Assembly: GCA_028622995.1 (NCBI GenBank)
Contig: JAJQJQ010000017.1
Span: forward strand, 4,092,001 to 4,156,000
Source of the DNA: Panagrolaimus kolymaensis
Taxonomy: Eukaryota; Nematoda; Chromadorea; Rhabditida; Panagrolaimidae
DNA: 64,000 bases
Direction: 5' to 3'
Position numbers and translations under genes: made by a program. Under the pieces are notes generated by a model that saw only the letters and a list, made by a program, of their open reading frames with translations, was not told where the DNA came from and ran no database searches. Positions 1-10,195 of the stretch are shown here, one piece after another; position 1 is the first letter of the stretch, and each line of letters begins with the position of its first letter.

Positions 1-505
1 AAGTAAAGCTGAAATTCCTTTTCTTTTTCGATCAATTGTTTCGGTACCATAACCATATTTTTCTTCCCATGATTCTCCTTTTCTTTGAATTAATAACCGT
101 AAACATGGTTTACTTGATTCAAAGGATTTTCGAAAATTCTGTAAAAATTACATTGAAACTTCAATCATAGAAAGTAAGCAAGAAACTAACTTCATCATTT
201 ATAATTGGTAACAAATCCCCCAAATTACTTGTGTAACATAAAGTAAATGGAATACTATGTAATAAATGTAAATCTTGAATTTTGAGTCGAAATTGATTAA
301 ATGTTAAAAGTCGATCAGGATTTAAATCCATTGAAAATCGTCGAAATTCTGAATCAAATTTTGATTTAACTACAAGCTTTGATGGAATTCTTATTGATGA
401 TGTATTTGATCGGGTTTGGGATGAATATCCTGGATTTCTCAATCCCGTTGATGATGGGGACGATGACGAAGCATTGGATTCTGGTGAACGATTATTCCAA
501 GACAT
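1..505 (-). CDS. par-6: PAR-6 polarity protein, 5' end (runs off left edge)
   Basis: PAR-6 is an adaptor of the PAR-3/PAR-6/aPKC polarity complex at the cell cortex; its N-terminal PB1 domain binds atypical PKC. Exon 1 is 191-505 (105 codons from the ATG at 505). Exon 2 starts at 138 and is open to base 1 (46 codons). The intron 139-190 is phase 0, with a GTTAGT donor and a TTACAG acceptor. After a Ser/Asn/Pro-rich leader of about 44 residues comes a PB1 domain with the motifs VVKSKFDSEFRRFS, FTLCYTS and GDLLPIINDE. Exon 2 continues with RKSFES, LRLLIQRKGESWEEKYGYGT and KGIS, which match my memory of C. elegans PAR-6 closely. The PDZ domain is outside the window. The leader is longer than in C. 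elegans. A TTTTGAG just before the ATG could be a trans-splice acceptor. The identification is firm. Confidence 0.92.
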
Positions 506-1270
506 AACTCAAAATTACACCCATTTTCAATAATATTTTTCGAAACGGATCCTATGGTGACGATTTGGAAGCAACCTAAAATTTAATGTTTTTACATTTA
601 AATTAAAAAATGCTTTGATAAAGGAAAAATAATTCCAAACACCAAAGTAAGGAAACTTAAAAATTTTTTGTTTATCAGAAGTGATAAATCACATAAAAAC
701 CAACAAAAATCGATCCATTATTGCTTAGTGAAAGAAAAGGCTCAGATTGAGCTACATAAGTGGCTTTGAACATAAAATACATATGTTAGTGAGTATGAAA
801 CTTCGAGGTTTCATATCTCTTTAATTGAGGCATCGAGTTAAAAACGACATACATTTTCATAGTTAAAAAAATAAATAAAAAATATGTGGAAAAGAAAAAA
901 AATAGCCGCAATTCAAAAATTTTGAGTTCCAGACATACTACCAATGTATGCATCAAACATAGTGTGTAAGTCAATGCTGAATCACGGTTTGAGTTAGAAG
1001 TTTTAATTAGGAAACAAATAATTTTTTCCCCTTCAGCAGATCTTATTTTTTATTCTTTTTCTTTGCTGTTTTTCAAAAAAATTCAAGCAAATAAAAGACA
1101 TATCAAAAATGGCTGCAAACAAATCAAAAACAATCATTTTAATGTCTTAATCTTATTTAAAACGTTTTGATTCATAAATTTAGAATGCTGATTGATTTAT
1201 TAATTGAGACAGTAATATTTACAATAAATTATTAATTACATTATTATTAAATACAAACAATATTAAATAT
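506..1270. other. Intergenic region upstream of par-6
   Basis: This is AT-rich DNA without a supported gene. Bases about 541-580 (around TTTGGAAGCAACC) and 794-941 recur in inverted orientation near 24590-24625 and at 24771-24917. An open frame on the minus strand at 786-974 is hydrophobic and lies inside the repeat, so I do not call it a gene. Confidence 0.6.
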
Positions 1271-2412
1271 TTATTTTTTACCTAAGAGACCACTTAAAAG
1301 TCCACCACCACTTCCACCACTGCTACCACCACTGCCACCACCACTGCCACCACCAAGGAGGCCACCCAAAAGACCACCATTACCTCCACTGCCACCTAAT
1401 ACTCCACCTAAGATGCCATTATTTCCCAATAATCCACCCAAAAGTCCATCATCTTCCAAAATGCTTGATAATAAACCTTCAGGACTTAAAAGGCCATCCA
1501 ATAAATCAGTTCCAAGAAGACCACCGGTTAGGATGTTTAAAAGTTTTTTAACGGTTTCAACAATTCCAGTTAAACCATTTCCAAGTAAACCATTAAGGAT
1601 GCTATCAACTTGGAGGAGACCTTTAAGATTGAGATTATTAAAATTGAGGAGGCTTCCAAGATCTTTTAAAAGTTGATCAAGGAGTTTTTGAATATTGGTG
1701 AGAAGATTAGAAACTAAATTTCCAATAGCTTTATCTTGATCAAGCAAAGTCAATGCATCATTATTGATGATATCCTTTAAAAAATATATTTAATTATTAT
1801 TATTATTATTATTCTGATTTTTATGCTTGCATTATTGATTAAACTTACATCAAGTTGTTTAACAAAATCTCCAAGTTCGGGTGAAAGGTTATTAGCAATT
1901 TTTTGTACGCTATAAAGGGTTGATCCAACTTTACCTTGAACATCTTCCTTAATGGAATTGTATAAATTTGTAAGGTTGACATCTTTTTGTCCGCTAACCC
2001 AACCATCAATTTCTTGTAAAATTTCTGAATGAGTCAAATTTTCATTTGCAAGTAATTTAGATAATTCATCCAATTGAATTTGTGATAAACCGGGAAGTAA
2101 TTGTTCAAGAATGTTTATGACTTGATCGAGAAGTACACGAACCACTCGAACTACATTTCCAACAAGGCCATCCAAACCAGCATTAAGGGGCAAAACTTTA
2201 AGAATGGATAAAATTCCATCAGGGCCATCTAATAAACCATCTAATCCACCAGCAAGTCCAGCTGAACCAGATGTATCAGAAGGTAATGATGGAACAGTTA
2301 CTCCGCCGCCGCCGCCACCAAGAAGACCTCCAAGTAAATTATCTATTGGTGCTGCAGAGGAGAATGCACACACAGAAATTAGCACAATAATAAGAGATGC
2401 TTTGTTAAACAT
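1271..2412 (-). CDS. Secreted Leu/Gly-rich protein (355 aa), function unknown
   Basis: Two exons: 1849-2412 (188 codons) and 1271-1774 (168 codons with stop). The phase-0 intron 1775-1848 has a GTAAGT donor, a TTTAAAG acceptor and an ATT microsatellite inside. The start is the ATG at 2412, which opens a clear signal peptide (MFNKASLIIVLISVCAFSSA, likely cleaved before AP). The mature protein has Gly tracts, a middle of amphipathic Leu-rich helices with NLT sequons, and a C-terminal third of LLGG/GGSGG repeats ending LLSGLLGKK. There are no Cys-rich or catalytic motifs, and I do not recognise the family. The composition would suit a structural or surface-coating secreted protein, which is inference only. 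A second copy, inverted and interrupted, lies at 3975-22395, so the gene has been duplicated locally. Confidence 0.72.
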
Positions 2413-3524
2413 TTTTGGATTCAATCAAATAAATTATATGAATTTAAAAAAATTGATGCCGCTTTTATATTAGCTTTTTTGGTGATTGAACACCATTATA
2501 TTTTGATCAAAAAATAATGAGCCATTGTTTTTTTAAACAAAAAAAAAACATTGCATAAATTAATGTTTTAATAAAACCATTTCAAAGTTGCAAAACAAAA
2601 AAATATGAGATTAAAATTTAAAAAATTCTGGTCGGTCAAATAAGTTTTTTTCAAAACAGTTGCTGCTGCTTTTTATGAAAAGTTTTCTCAAACTTTTTAC
2701 TTTCATTAAATTTTTATCTTTCTTCAAACATTAATTTTTTTTCTAATTAAAAAACGTTTTTTTCTCTCAATTTCTGGCATCAACTCTTGATACAAGTGTT
2801 CATAACAAGCTTATTAAACTCATATTAAATTATTCTTGTTAAAAAAATTCTTTAAAAATCAAATCCCGACTAATTTTTATGTGCTGAAATCTGAAAATCA
2901 ATACAGTTGCCAGCATTTTCCATCAACAAAAATAGTTATGTTCACCTCGAAGTGATCGTGTACATCGTGTCCATTAATAAATTATGGATGTTGGTTGAAG
3001 GACATAATTGGTATGCGATTCAAAACCTTGTTGGGAATAATCTTTAAAAATCATATAATAAATATTTGGATAAAAAAATCCATCTGCTTTATTGAACACT
3101 GTAACTCAAAACGTGAATCAGCAATTTTTTAATGTTATTCTTTATTTTCAAACCCAAATATCTTGTTGATGAGCTCAATGATTGAAAAAAAAGTGGAGTT
3201 CGTTTATTTAGTAAAATAATTTATCTACAAGATTTTTAAAACAGAAAAATTAATTTTGAATTTTTTTGATTTTTGCCAAGGCATTAACCTTAAAAAAAGT
3301 TTCTTTAAATGAAAAACAATAAATTTAAATATTCCTAACTTCATTGAATAGGTAATTTGTAAGAAAATGGATTGAAAAACATGTGTAAAAATATATAATA
3401 AATGATTTAGATAATCCACTATTTTATTTTATTTCAAAATTGCCCAAATAAAATGAAAATTTAACTCAAAATTCACCAAAAAGTTCACTTTCATATAGTC
3501 CAAAAAAGCTGTTAAGTATTTATC
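2413..3524. other. Intergenic AT-rich region with a repeat copy
   Basis: I see no gene here. The stretch at about 2740-2830 resembles 24690-24770 in direct orientation, and 3141-3356 is one arm of a 216-bp direct repeat listed separately. The minus-strand open frame 3225-3419 lies within the repeat and has no coding signature. Confidence 0.6.
3141..3356 (+). repeat. 216-bp direct repeat, left copy
   Basis: It begins TTTATTTTCAAACCC and ends ATTGAATAGGTAAT. The same 216 bases recur at 24935-25150 in the same orientation; the one difference I see is ACAGAAAA here against ACATAAAA there. The flanks differ at both ends. Confidence 0.9.
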
Positions 3525-3675
3525 GGGTTTCGTGGCTCAGTGGAATTTTTGCAAGGCCTTGCAGAATTTTCGCTGGGTTCGAATCCCGATGCACAACAAC
3601 AACCTCCCTAACAACCACAACAACCTCTCTAACAACAACAACCTTCCCAACAACAACAACACAAAATTTTTATTT
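3525..3675 (+). mobile_element. tRNA-derived SINE-like element with CAA-rich tail
   Basis: It has a pol III A-box-like TGGCTCAGTGG (3533-3543) and a perfect B box GGTTCGAATCC (3576-3586), 43 bp apart start to start. The 5' and 3' ends do not pair into an acceptor stem, so it is not an intact tRNA gene. A tail of CAACAACAACCT/CCCTAACAAC repeats follows to about 3662, and then a T-rich run that could terminate pol III. This layout is typical of a tRNA-derived SINE or retro-pseudogene. Confidence 0.55.
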
Positions 3676-3765
3676 TTTTGGCTTATTTAAATTTCTTGTT
3701 TATCATAATAATTAATTGTACAAATTCTTTTTAATGTTTTAATATATTTGATGTAAGTTTTTACT

Positions 3766-3976
3766 ACAAAAAAACCAAAAACAATCATTTGAAAGTTGTT
3801 GGATTTTAGAAGTTTGAATTATGAAACAAATATTTTTCGCCCTTTCTGCAGTTCTTATTTTTTCTAGTTTTTCTTTATTTTTCTTATTTAAAATACATGC
3901 AAATTTAAGACATTTATAAGAAATGGCTGCAAAAAAACCAAAAACAGACATTTGAAATTTGTTGGATTTTAGAAGT
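3766..3976 (+). repeat. Short direct repeat beside the pseudogene fragment
   Basis: A unit of about 47 bp (AAAAAAACCAAAAAC...GTTGGATTTTAGAAGT) occurs at about 3766-3813 and again at about 3929-3976, with a few mismatches. The DNA between and around them resembles 1000-1140, with shared words such as ATGGCTGCAAA. The second unit ends exactly where the Leu/Gly-rich gene fragment begins. Confidence 0.6.
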
Positions 3977-4066
3977 CGAGTGGTTCGTGTACTTCTCGAT
4001 CAAGTCATAAACATTCTTGAACAATTACTTCCCGGTTTATCACAAATTCAATTGGATGAATTATCT

Positions 4067-4512
4067 TGTCAAGAATTACCAAAATCTTGATTTGAATATT
4101 TTAAAAATATTGTTTTAGTTAAAATTGTTTTATTTTATATTTGTTGTATCGCGAACAGGAGATGCATTTATGTTATTTTATCTTTTTTATCAAATTCCAA
4201 AATATAGCTTCATTCTCTTGCTCGCCGTTGAATGTTTTCTTTTATTGTATTGAAAGAAAGCTCTTGCTTTCTCTTCATTTTTTGTATTTCTTTTTATTGT
4301 AAAACGCAGTTGATAGATTTTTTGAGCAAATTTAGGATTTTATTATTTTGATTATTGTTAGAAAATTTCTAAGTAAATCGAGTAAAATTTGTCGTGTTAA
4401 ATTTAAAATAAACGGTTTAATTACCCAAAGTTTGAGAGAGAAAACGACACCCGGGATTACGTTATTTTATTTTGATCATTTATTTATTTCTTGGTATCAA
4501 CAACTTTGATCA
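4067..4512 (+). repeat. BEL/Pao 5' LTR (copy 1) containing the spliced-leader sequence
   Basis: The LTR starts TGTCAAGAATT and ends CTTTGATCA. The presumed U3 is 4067-4413. AATAAA lies at 4407-4412. Bases 4414-4436 are identical to the 23-nt leader of the SL RNA gene at 22680. The remainder, 4437-4512, is the presumed U5. The leader is followed by AGAGAAAAC rather than a GT donor. Confidence 0.95.
4414..4436 (+). promoter_or_regulatory. Spliced-leader (SL1-like) sequence inside LTR 1
   Basis: The 23 bases begin GGTTTAATTACCC and end AAAGTTTGAG, exactly as the first 23 bases of the SL RNA gene at 22680-22702. The base before both is C. The same motif lies in LTR 2 at 13049-13071 and in LTR 3 at 21684-21706. 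It is the mature, joined form of the leader, without the SL RNA donor, Sm site or hairpins. Position after AATAAA suggests it forms most of the R region. Confidence 0.9.
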
Positions 4513-4549
4513 GTGGGGGCTCAGCCGGTGAACCTCTTCAAACTTGGAT

Positions 4550-7500
4550 ATGCCTGCAAGATCCAAATCAGGATCCATACGTAGTATGGTGCCATTGGCA
4601 ACTACGCGGATGGTGAATAAAATGAAATCAGCAACTGATCATTCTAAAGCTGAAATGCCAGTTGATGACAAAGCCAAATTATTAGAATTTATTCATTTAC
4701 TTGAAGCTGATGTTGCATCCATCCACAAATCAATTTTGGAACTTAATAAAATTAATGATAAGTGGATTGCGCTTATCGGTGGTTTGGATAATGAAGAAAT
4801 CGCAGCCGAAGAAATTTTATATAAAAATGCCGCCACAGATATTGGCGGTTATTTGCATCATTTTGAATCTGCTGACGCTTTAGTATATGATATCGATAAA
4901 ATAATCAGGAAAGCAAAAAGCCTTGTTGAAGATTTTAATGCTCCTGCTGCACCAACAACTCCAGTTGATTTAGATTCAAGCATTGCTAAGCTAGTTGATT
5001 CTGTTGATAAAAAGAATAAATGTCATATGGCCAAAGTAAAAATACCAATTTTTAATGGAAACTTATTGGATTTCCGTGGTTTTTGGCAGACATTCGAAGT
5101 TAATGTTGGAAATAAGGACATCACTGATGCTGAAAAATTAACCCATTTAAAGAACCATTTAAGTGGCGATGCTCTTATTTCAATTGCAAGTTTTCCGATT
5201 AATGATGCTAATTATTCTCATGCTGTAGATATTTTGAAAGAGCGTTTTGGTGACGATAAGCAAATCAAAAGGCTTCTTTACCGAAAATTCAAAGAACCAT
5301 ATTCCGTGGTTCAAGATACTAAAGCTAATCGTAAAATGTTCGAGCAAAGTGAAGCTTGGATTAGACAATTAGAAGATCTTGGTGAAAATGTAAACACCAT
5401 TGATATTGAAAATGCAATCGAAGATAGACTTCCCGGTTGGATTTTGGAAAGAACTACTGAATGTAAACTTGAAGATAAAGATTGGGATGCTGTAAAATTA
5501 AGAAATAAAGTTTCTCGTATGCTTAAAATTCGTGAAGATTCTGAAGCTATTCTTGGCCTGAATCAAGTAAATACAGCAAAAGAAGGAGGAAGCAAAAATA
5601 ATGTTCAAAAGAAGAAAAATTCCAATGAACAATATGGCCATCATAACCCTGAAAATTCTACTACCGTAGCTGCTTTTAATGCAAGCAACAGCAGCGACAA
5701 GAAAACTCCATTTTGTCGTTTTTGCGATGGTCAACATTGGTCTTCCTTATGCACTGTTGTTACTTCAGTTGATAAAAGAAGAGATATTTTAAAAGAAAAA
5801 GGTTTATGTTTTCTTTGTTTGAACCCTAAACATTCAATTGCAAATTGCAACCGCAAAGATAAAATCCGATGTTATGGCTGCAAAGGCAAACATAATTCTG
5901 CTTTATGCAATGGTAATAATAAAAAGAAAACTCCTACTAAATCATCGGCTGCTCCAGTGAATGTTGCAGCTATAGAATCAAGTAAAATCGAATCCACTCT
6001 TTCTGTTGTTGCGGATAGTAATGAAACTTCTTGTGCTATTAATAAACAAATCAAGTCATTCAATGAATTGAAAGAAAATCTTTCTGGATTGTTACTGTCC
6101 CGAAAAGTTATGATTGAAAATCCTGATGATCCTACTAAGCAAATGAAAGCTTTAGTTATGTTTGATTGTGGTAGCACTACTTCTTTTATTAAAATGAATT
6201 TTGCTGATAAACTTGGTCTCAAACATCGTGAAAAAACTGTTTTATTAGTCAATACATTTGGCAAAGAAACAGGAAAAGTTAAAGTGGATGCTGGATTATA
6301 TAATGTTCGTTTGAAACTAAATAATGATGGATACAAAGATATTTGTGTTCACTCAACTCCAAAAATTCTTGATCCAATTTGGACTCCATCAGTTGATCCA
6401 TTACATGCTATGGATCCCGAAGGAACAACTTCTCTTACATTTGAACAAGATGAACCACTTATTCTTGTTGGTATTGATTATTTCTTTGAAATTGTTAAAT
6501 TATCCAATCATTATTCTCAAGAAGGTTTCACATGGGTTGAATCCTCTGTTGGTCCAATGATTTGTGGTAAAGGTATTTTACCAACCAAAAATGTTGAACA
6601 TACAGCACTTCCTGTTATTTCCTCCGATAGATTTGGTGTTTCACCTCGTAATTTTGATAATGAAAAAATTCCAACATTATGGGATTTGGAAGGTATTCTT
6701 GATAACCCTAAAGAAGATGAACACTTAAAAGCTGTTGATATGTTTTATAAAGCGGTTAACCGTGAAAACAAACGCTATGTTGTTGGTTGGCCATTTCATG
6801 ATAAAAGTGATTTAACAACAAATCTGGGAGTATGTATTGCTCGATTAAAAAGCTTAGTTGAACAACTTAAAAAAGAAGGATTCTTGGATGAATATAATAA
6901 AATTATTTTGGACCAAATTGAAACACATATTCAAGAAATTGTGCCTGAAGCTGAAATTCCTAAAACTGATGTCCATTATAATCCTCATCGACTTGTCCTT
7001 ACTTTGGCTAAAATTACTACTAAACTTAGAATTGTTTATGATGCTTCTGCCGCAGCTCGTGGTAAAAAGGCTTTAAATGATTGTTTATTAAATGGAAAGC
7101 CCAAATATCCACAAATCGCAGCCATTTTATTATATGCTCGCTTATTTCCCATCTTGGTGATTTCTGATATTGAACGAGCCTTCTTGCAAATATTACTTGC
7201 TCCTAAAGATAGAGATTATGTTAGATCCGTATGGATTAAAGATTTGAATAAACCTGTAACCCCTGATAATTTACTCCATATTCGATTTTTGAGAATGCCA
7301 TTTGGGGTTAATGCCAGTCCATTTTTACTCATGATGGTATTGATTCACCATTTGAAATTGTGGCGTGAGCAATATCCTGAATTACAGGAAATTGTTGATG
7401 AATTATTAAGAACTATTTACGTGGACAATGTTATTCAAGGAGCATTTACTCCTCAAGAAGCCATCTTTAAAGCAACAAAAGCTAAAGAAATTCTTGAAGA

Positions 7501-10189
7501 TGCTGATATGAACTTAAGAATGTTCCAAAGTAATTCATCTTTAGTTAATGAACATTTTGGTAATACTGAAACTGAAGTAAAGCTACTTGGTTTAACCTGG
7601 AATTTATTGGATGATACCTTTTCAATTGGTTGGCCAAAAGTGAAAGAATGCCCATGTACCAAACGAAGTCTTGTTGCATTTGCCGCCACTATTTTTGATC
7701 CATTAGCTTGGTTAGCTCCTTGTTTGATTCCCTGGAAATTACTTATTCAAAAAGTATGGGAATCCAAAATTAAATGGAATGATAAACTTCCACTACCTAT
7801 TCAAGAAACAGTAGAAAATTTATTTGATGATTATAATGGTCGTCAAATCGTTATTAATCGGAAATTATTCGATGACGAACCAGCTATTAAATATGAACTA
7901 CACCTTTTTGCTGATAGTTCTGGAAAAGCTTATGGTGTTGCAGTTTACTTGGTTAAAGTTACTGAAACTGGAAGACAACCAAACTTAATCATGGCCAAAG
8001 CTCGTATTTTGCCATTAAATAAAGATATTACTATTGCTCGTGCTGAACTTGTTGCTGTTGCACTTGCTGGAAGATTAGTGGATTTTATTAAACCAACTCT
8101 TCATGTTGATCTTGAAATTATTAGAATCTGTACAGACTCAACAACTGTATTAAGTTGGATTAGAAATTCTGAAACCAAAGATCGATTTATTAACAATCGA
8201 GTTATTAAATTGAATGAATTACAAGATGTTACCTTTGGTTATGTAAACACTAAAGATAACCCAGCCGATCTTGTCAGTCGCGGAACTTCGATTGATGAAC
8301 TTAGTGAAAGTTCAATTTGGTGGCAAGGTCCTGATTGGTTAAAGAAAACTGCTGAAAATTGGCCTAAAATTCCACAAACGAAAGAATTTGAAGAAAGTAT
8401 TGTGGTTGTTTCGCTCGATGCAAGAGTTATTGAACCTCAAGAAAAATTTATTGATGGCAGGAAATTTTCGAGTTGGTATACCTTGGTTAATAAATACATG
8501 CTTTGGTATTTATATCTTGCTAGAAGATTTCCTAAACTTCGTGAAAGTCAAAATTGGCCAAATTCTGATTATAAATCTGGAAAATGGGTCAAACTCATTG
8601 AAAGAAAAATTATTAAACAAATTCAAAACCGTAAACTAATTACCGTTGGTAAAATGAAAGATTCGGATTTATTTGAAGATGAAAATGGCATTATTCGAAA
8701 AAATTCAAGAATGTCAGCAGCAGATCTTGAATATGAAACTATCTATCCTATTTATTTAACCAAATGTTATGAAACCTTTTTGCTTATTCATTTGGTTCAT
8801 GAAAACCTTAATCATGCTGGTGCTGCCACTACTGTTGCTGAACTTCGGCGAAGATATTATTTGCCAAGTATTGTTCACATCGTAAAACAAGTTATTCGAC
8901 ATTGCAATTACTGCAATCGATTAAATGCCATGCCATTTGCTTTACCACCTAAACCTGATCTTATTGCTGAAAGAATTAATGCAAGTATTCCATTTATTCA
9001 TTCAGGCGTTGATTATGCAGGTCCATTTAATATTCGATTTAATGGGACATTGAAAAAGGTTTGGATTTGCCTTTTCACATGTATGTCCACTCGAGCCATT
9101 CATTTGGAAGTCGTATTATCTGCATCTGCTGCTGATTTTATTATGGCATTACGTCGTTTTGCAGCCAGAAGAGGAAGACCATCTCTTTTAGTTAGCGATA
9201 ATGGAGGTCAATTTAAAGCTACTGAAGCTACTATTCCATCTCTATGGATTGTTGAACATGACCCTGAACTCTTGAATTATTGTGCCAATGAACGATTAGA
9301 ATGGAAGTTCATTTGTGAACGTGCTCCATGGCAAGGTGGATTCTACGAAAAAATGATTGGTTTAATGAAAACTTCATTAAAAAGATCACTTGGAAGAAAA
9401 CAACCAGAATTCGACTTATTTCGAACTCTTGTTTATGAAGTTGAGGCCGTTGTAAACTCTCGACCTTTATTTCAAATTATTGATGATCCACAACAAAAAG
9501 TTCTCAGGCCTATGGATTTTATTGCTCCATATGTTAAACCTGGTTTACCATTGGCATATATGGATGATGTCGAGGATAATGATCCAACTTATAAACCAAA
9601 AGTTGATACTGCAGCCAACCTTGAATCCTTATGGGAAAATTTGAATAACCGAATCAACCAATTTTGGAAGATTTGGAAAGAACAGTATCTTCTTGCCCTT
9701 CGAGATCAAATGAAAAGATATCATCCAAAGCCTTGGTCAGCTCATTTTCGAAAACCTGAAGAAAATGAAATTGTTATTGTGGAAGATGAAGATGCTCCAC
9801 GATCGGAATGGAAGCTTGGAAAAGTTGTAGATTTAAAAGTTGGTGACGATGGCGAATGTCGTTCAGCCACAGTCCTTACTGGAAATGGGAGAACTTTAAA
9901 CCGATCGATTAAGCAACTATTCCCATTGGAACTCTCAAGAACCTTATTAGTAATTACTTTTATGATGATTGTTCAATGTTGTTGTGCAACACCGAACTCA
10001 GAATGTCTTTATGATAATTCGAATTATACTCATATTTATCAAGAAAGTTGTTTATCTTCTGGATATTTAATTATGAAAAATTCATCCGATCATTATTGCT
10101 GGGGAAAGATTGAATGCTCAGCTAATGAACACATTCAATCCCTTGAAACGAATAATTATTGTGGCAAACCATGTAAATGTCCTGATTGA
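4550..10189 (+). CDS. BEL/Pao gag-pol polyprotein, copy 1
   Basis: The first ATG of the frame is at 4550, 37 bases after the LTR; the frame ends at TGA 10187-10189 (about 1879 residues). Order of domains by approximate residue: a Pao-type gag region with GNLLDFRGFWQTFE (about 165-330); paired Cys/His knuckles CRFC...H...C and CFLC...H...C (about 388-450); an aspartic protease with MFDCGSTTSF (about 536); reverse transcriptase with VYDASAAARG, SDIERAFLQI, RMPFGVNASP and an active-site YVDN (about 956); RNase H with LFADSSGKAYG and CTDSTTVLSW (from about 1118); and an integrase with an HHCC zinc region (about 1416) and a DDE core in GVDYAGPF, VSDNGGQF and GGFYEKM (about 1485-1600). The last 85 residues begin a membrane or signal segment and Cys-rich stretch that belongs to the envelope. 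The frame is intact to the TGA. The fourth residue of the RT box is Asn rather than the usual Asp. Confidence 0.95.
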   Translation: MPARSKSGSIRSMVPLATTRMVNKMKSATDHSKAEMPVDDKAKLLEFIHLLEADVASIHKSILELNKINDKWIALIGGLDNEEIAAEEILYKNAATDIGGYLHHFESADALVYDIDKIIRKAKSLVEDFNAPAAPTTPVDLDSSIAKLVDSVDKKNKCHMAKVKIPIFNGNLLDFRGFWQTFEVNVGNKDITDAEKLTHLKNHLSGDALISIASFPINDANYSHAVDILKERFGDDKQIKRLLYRKFKEPYSVVQDTKANRKMFEQSEAWIRQLEDLGENVNTIDIENAIEDRLPGWILERTTECKLEDKDWDAVKLRNKVSRMLKIREDSEAILGLNQVNTAKEGGSKNNVQKKKNSNEQYGHHNPENSTTVAAFNASNSSDKKTPFCRFCDGQHWSSLCTVVTSVDKRRDILKEKGLCFLCLNPKHSIANCNRKDKIRCYGCKGKHNSALCNGNNKKKTPTKSSAAPVNVAAIESSKIESTLSVVADSNETSCAINKQIKSFNELKENLSGLLLSRKVMIENPDDPTKQMKALVMFDCGSTTSFIKMNFADKLGLKHREKTVLLVNTFGKETGKVKVDAGLYNVRLKLNNDGYKDICVHSTPKILDPIWTPSVDPLHAMDPEGTTSLTFEQDEPLILVGIDYFFEIVKLSNHYSQEGFTWVESSVGPMICGKGILPTKNVEHTALPVISSDRFGVSPRNFDNEKIPTLWDLEGILDNPKEDEHLKAVDMFYKAVNRENKRYVVGWPFHDKSDLTTNLGVCIARLKSLVEQLKKEGFLDEYNKIILDQIETHIQEIVPEAEIPKTDVHYNPHRLVLTLAKITTKLRIVYDASAAARGKKALNDCLLNGKPKYPQIAAILLYARLFPILVISDIERAFLQILLAPKDRDYVRSVWIKDLNKPVTPDNLLHIRFLRMPFGVNASPFLLMMVLIHHLKLWREQYPELQEIVDELLRTIYVDNVIQGAFTPQEAIFKATKAKEILEDADMNLRMFQSNSSLVNEHFGNTETEVKLLGLTWNLLDDTFSIGWPKVKECPCTKRSLVAFAATIFDPLAWLAPCLIPWKLLIQKVWESKIKWNDKLPLPIQETVENLFDDYNGRQIVINRKLFDDEPAIKYELHLFADSSGKAYGVAVYLVKVTETGRQPNLIMAKARILPLNKDITIARAELVAVALAGRLVDFIKPTLHVDLEIIRICTDSTTVLSWIRNSETKDRFINNRVIKLNELQDVTFGYVNTKDNPADLVSRGTSIDELSESSIWWQGPDWLKKTAENWPKIPQTKEFEESIVVVSLDARVIEPQEKFIDGRKFSSWYTLVNKYMLWYLYLARRFPKLRESQNWPNSDYKSGKWVKLIERKIIKQIQNRKLITVGKMKDSDLFEDENGIIRKNSRMSAADLEYETIYPIYLTKCYETFLLIHLVHENLNHAGAATTVAELRRRYYLPSIVHIVKQVIRHCNYCNRLNAMPFALPPKPDLIAERINASIPFIHSGVDYAGPFNIRFNGTLKKVWICLFTCMSTRAIHLEVVLSASAADFIMALRRFAARRGRPSLLVSDNGGQFKATEATIPSLWIVEHDPELLNYCANERLEWKFICERAPWQGGFYEKMIGLMKTSLKRSLGRKQPEFDLFRTLVYEVEAVVNSRPLFQIIDDPQQKVLRPMDFIAPYVKPGLPLAYMDDVEDNDPTYKPKVDTAANLESLWENLNNRINQFWKIWKEQYLLALRDQMKRYHPKPWSAHFRKPEENEIVIVEDEDAPRSEWKLGKVVDLKVGDDGECRSATVLTGNGRTLNRSIKQLFPLELSRTLLVITFMMIVQCCCATPNSECLYDNSNYTHIYQESCLSSGYLIMKNSSDHYCWGKIECSANEHIQSLETNNYCGKPCKCPD

Positions 10190-10195
10190 GCATCC

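Noticed and set aside
1413..2473. Plus-strand open frames opposite the Leu/Gly-rich gene
   Set aside because: They are antisense shadows of its repetitive coding sequence.
3525..3600. Functional tRNA gene
   Set aside because: A and B boxes are present, but the acceptor ends do not pair and the anticodon arm is not convincing.
4414..4512. LTR leader copies as additional SL RNA genes
   Set aside because: The leader is followed by AGAGAAAAC instead of a splice donor, and no Sm site or terminal hairpin follows. They cannot act as SL donors.
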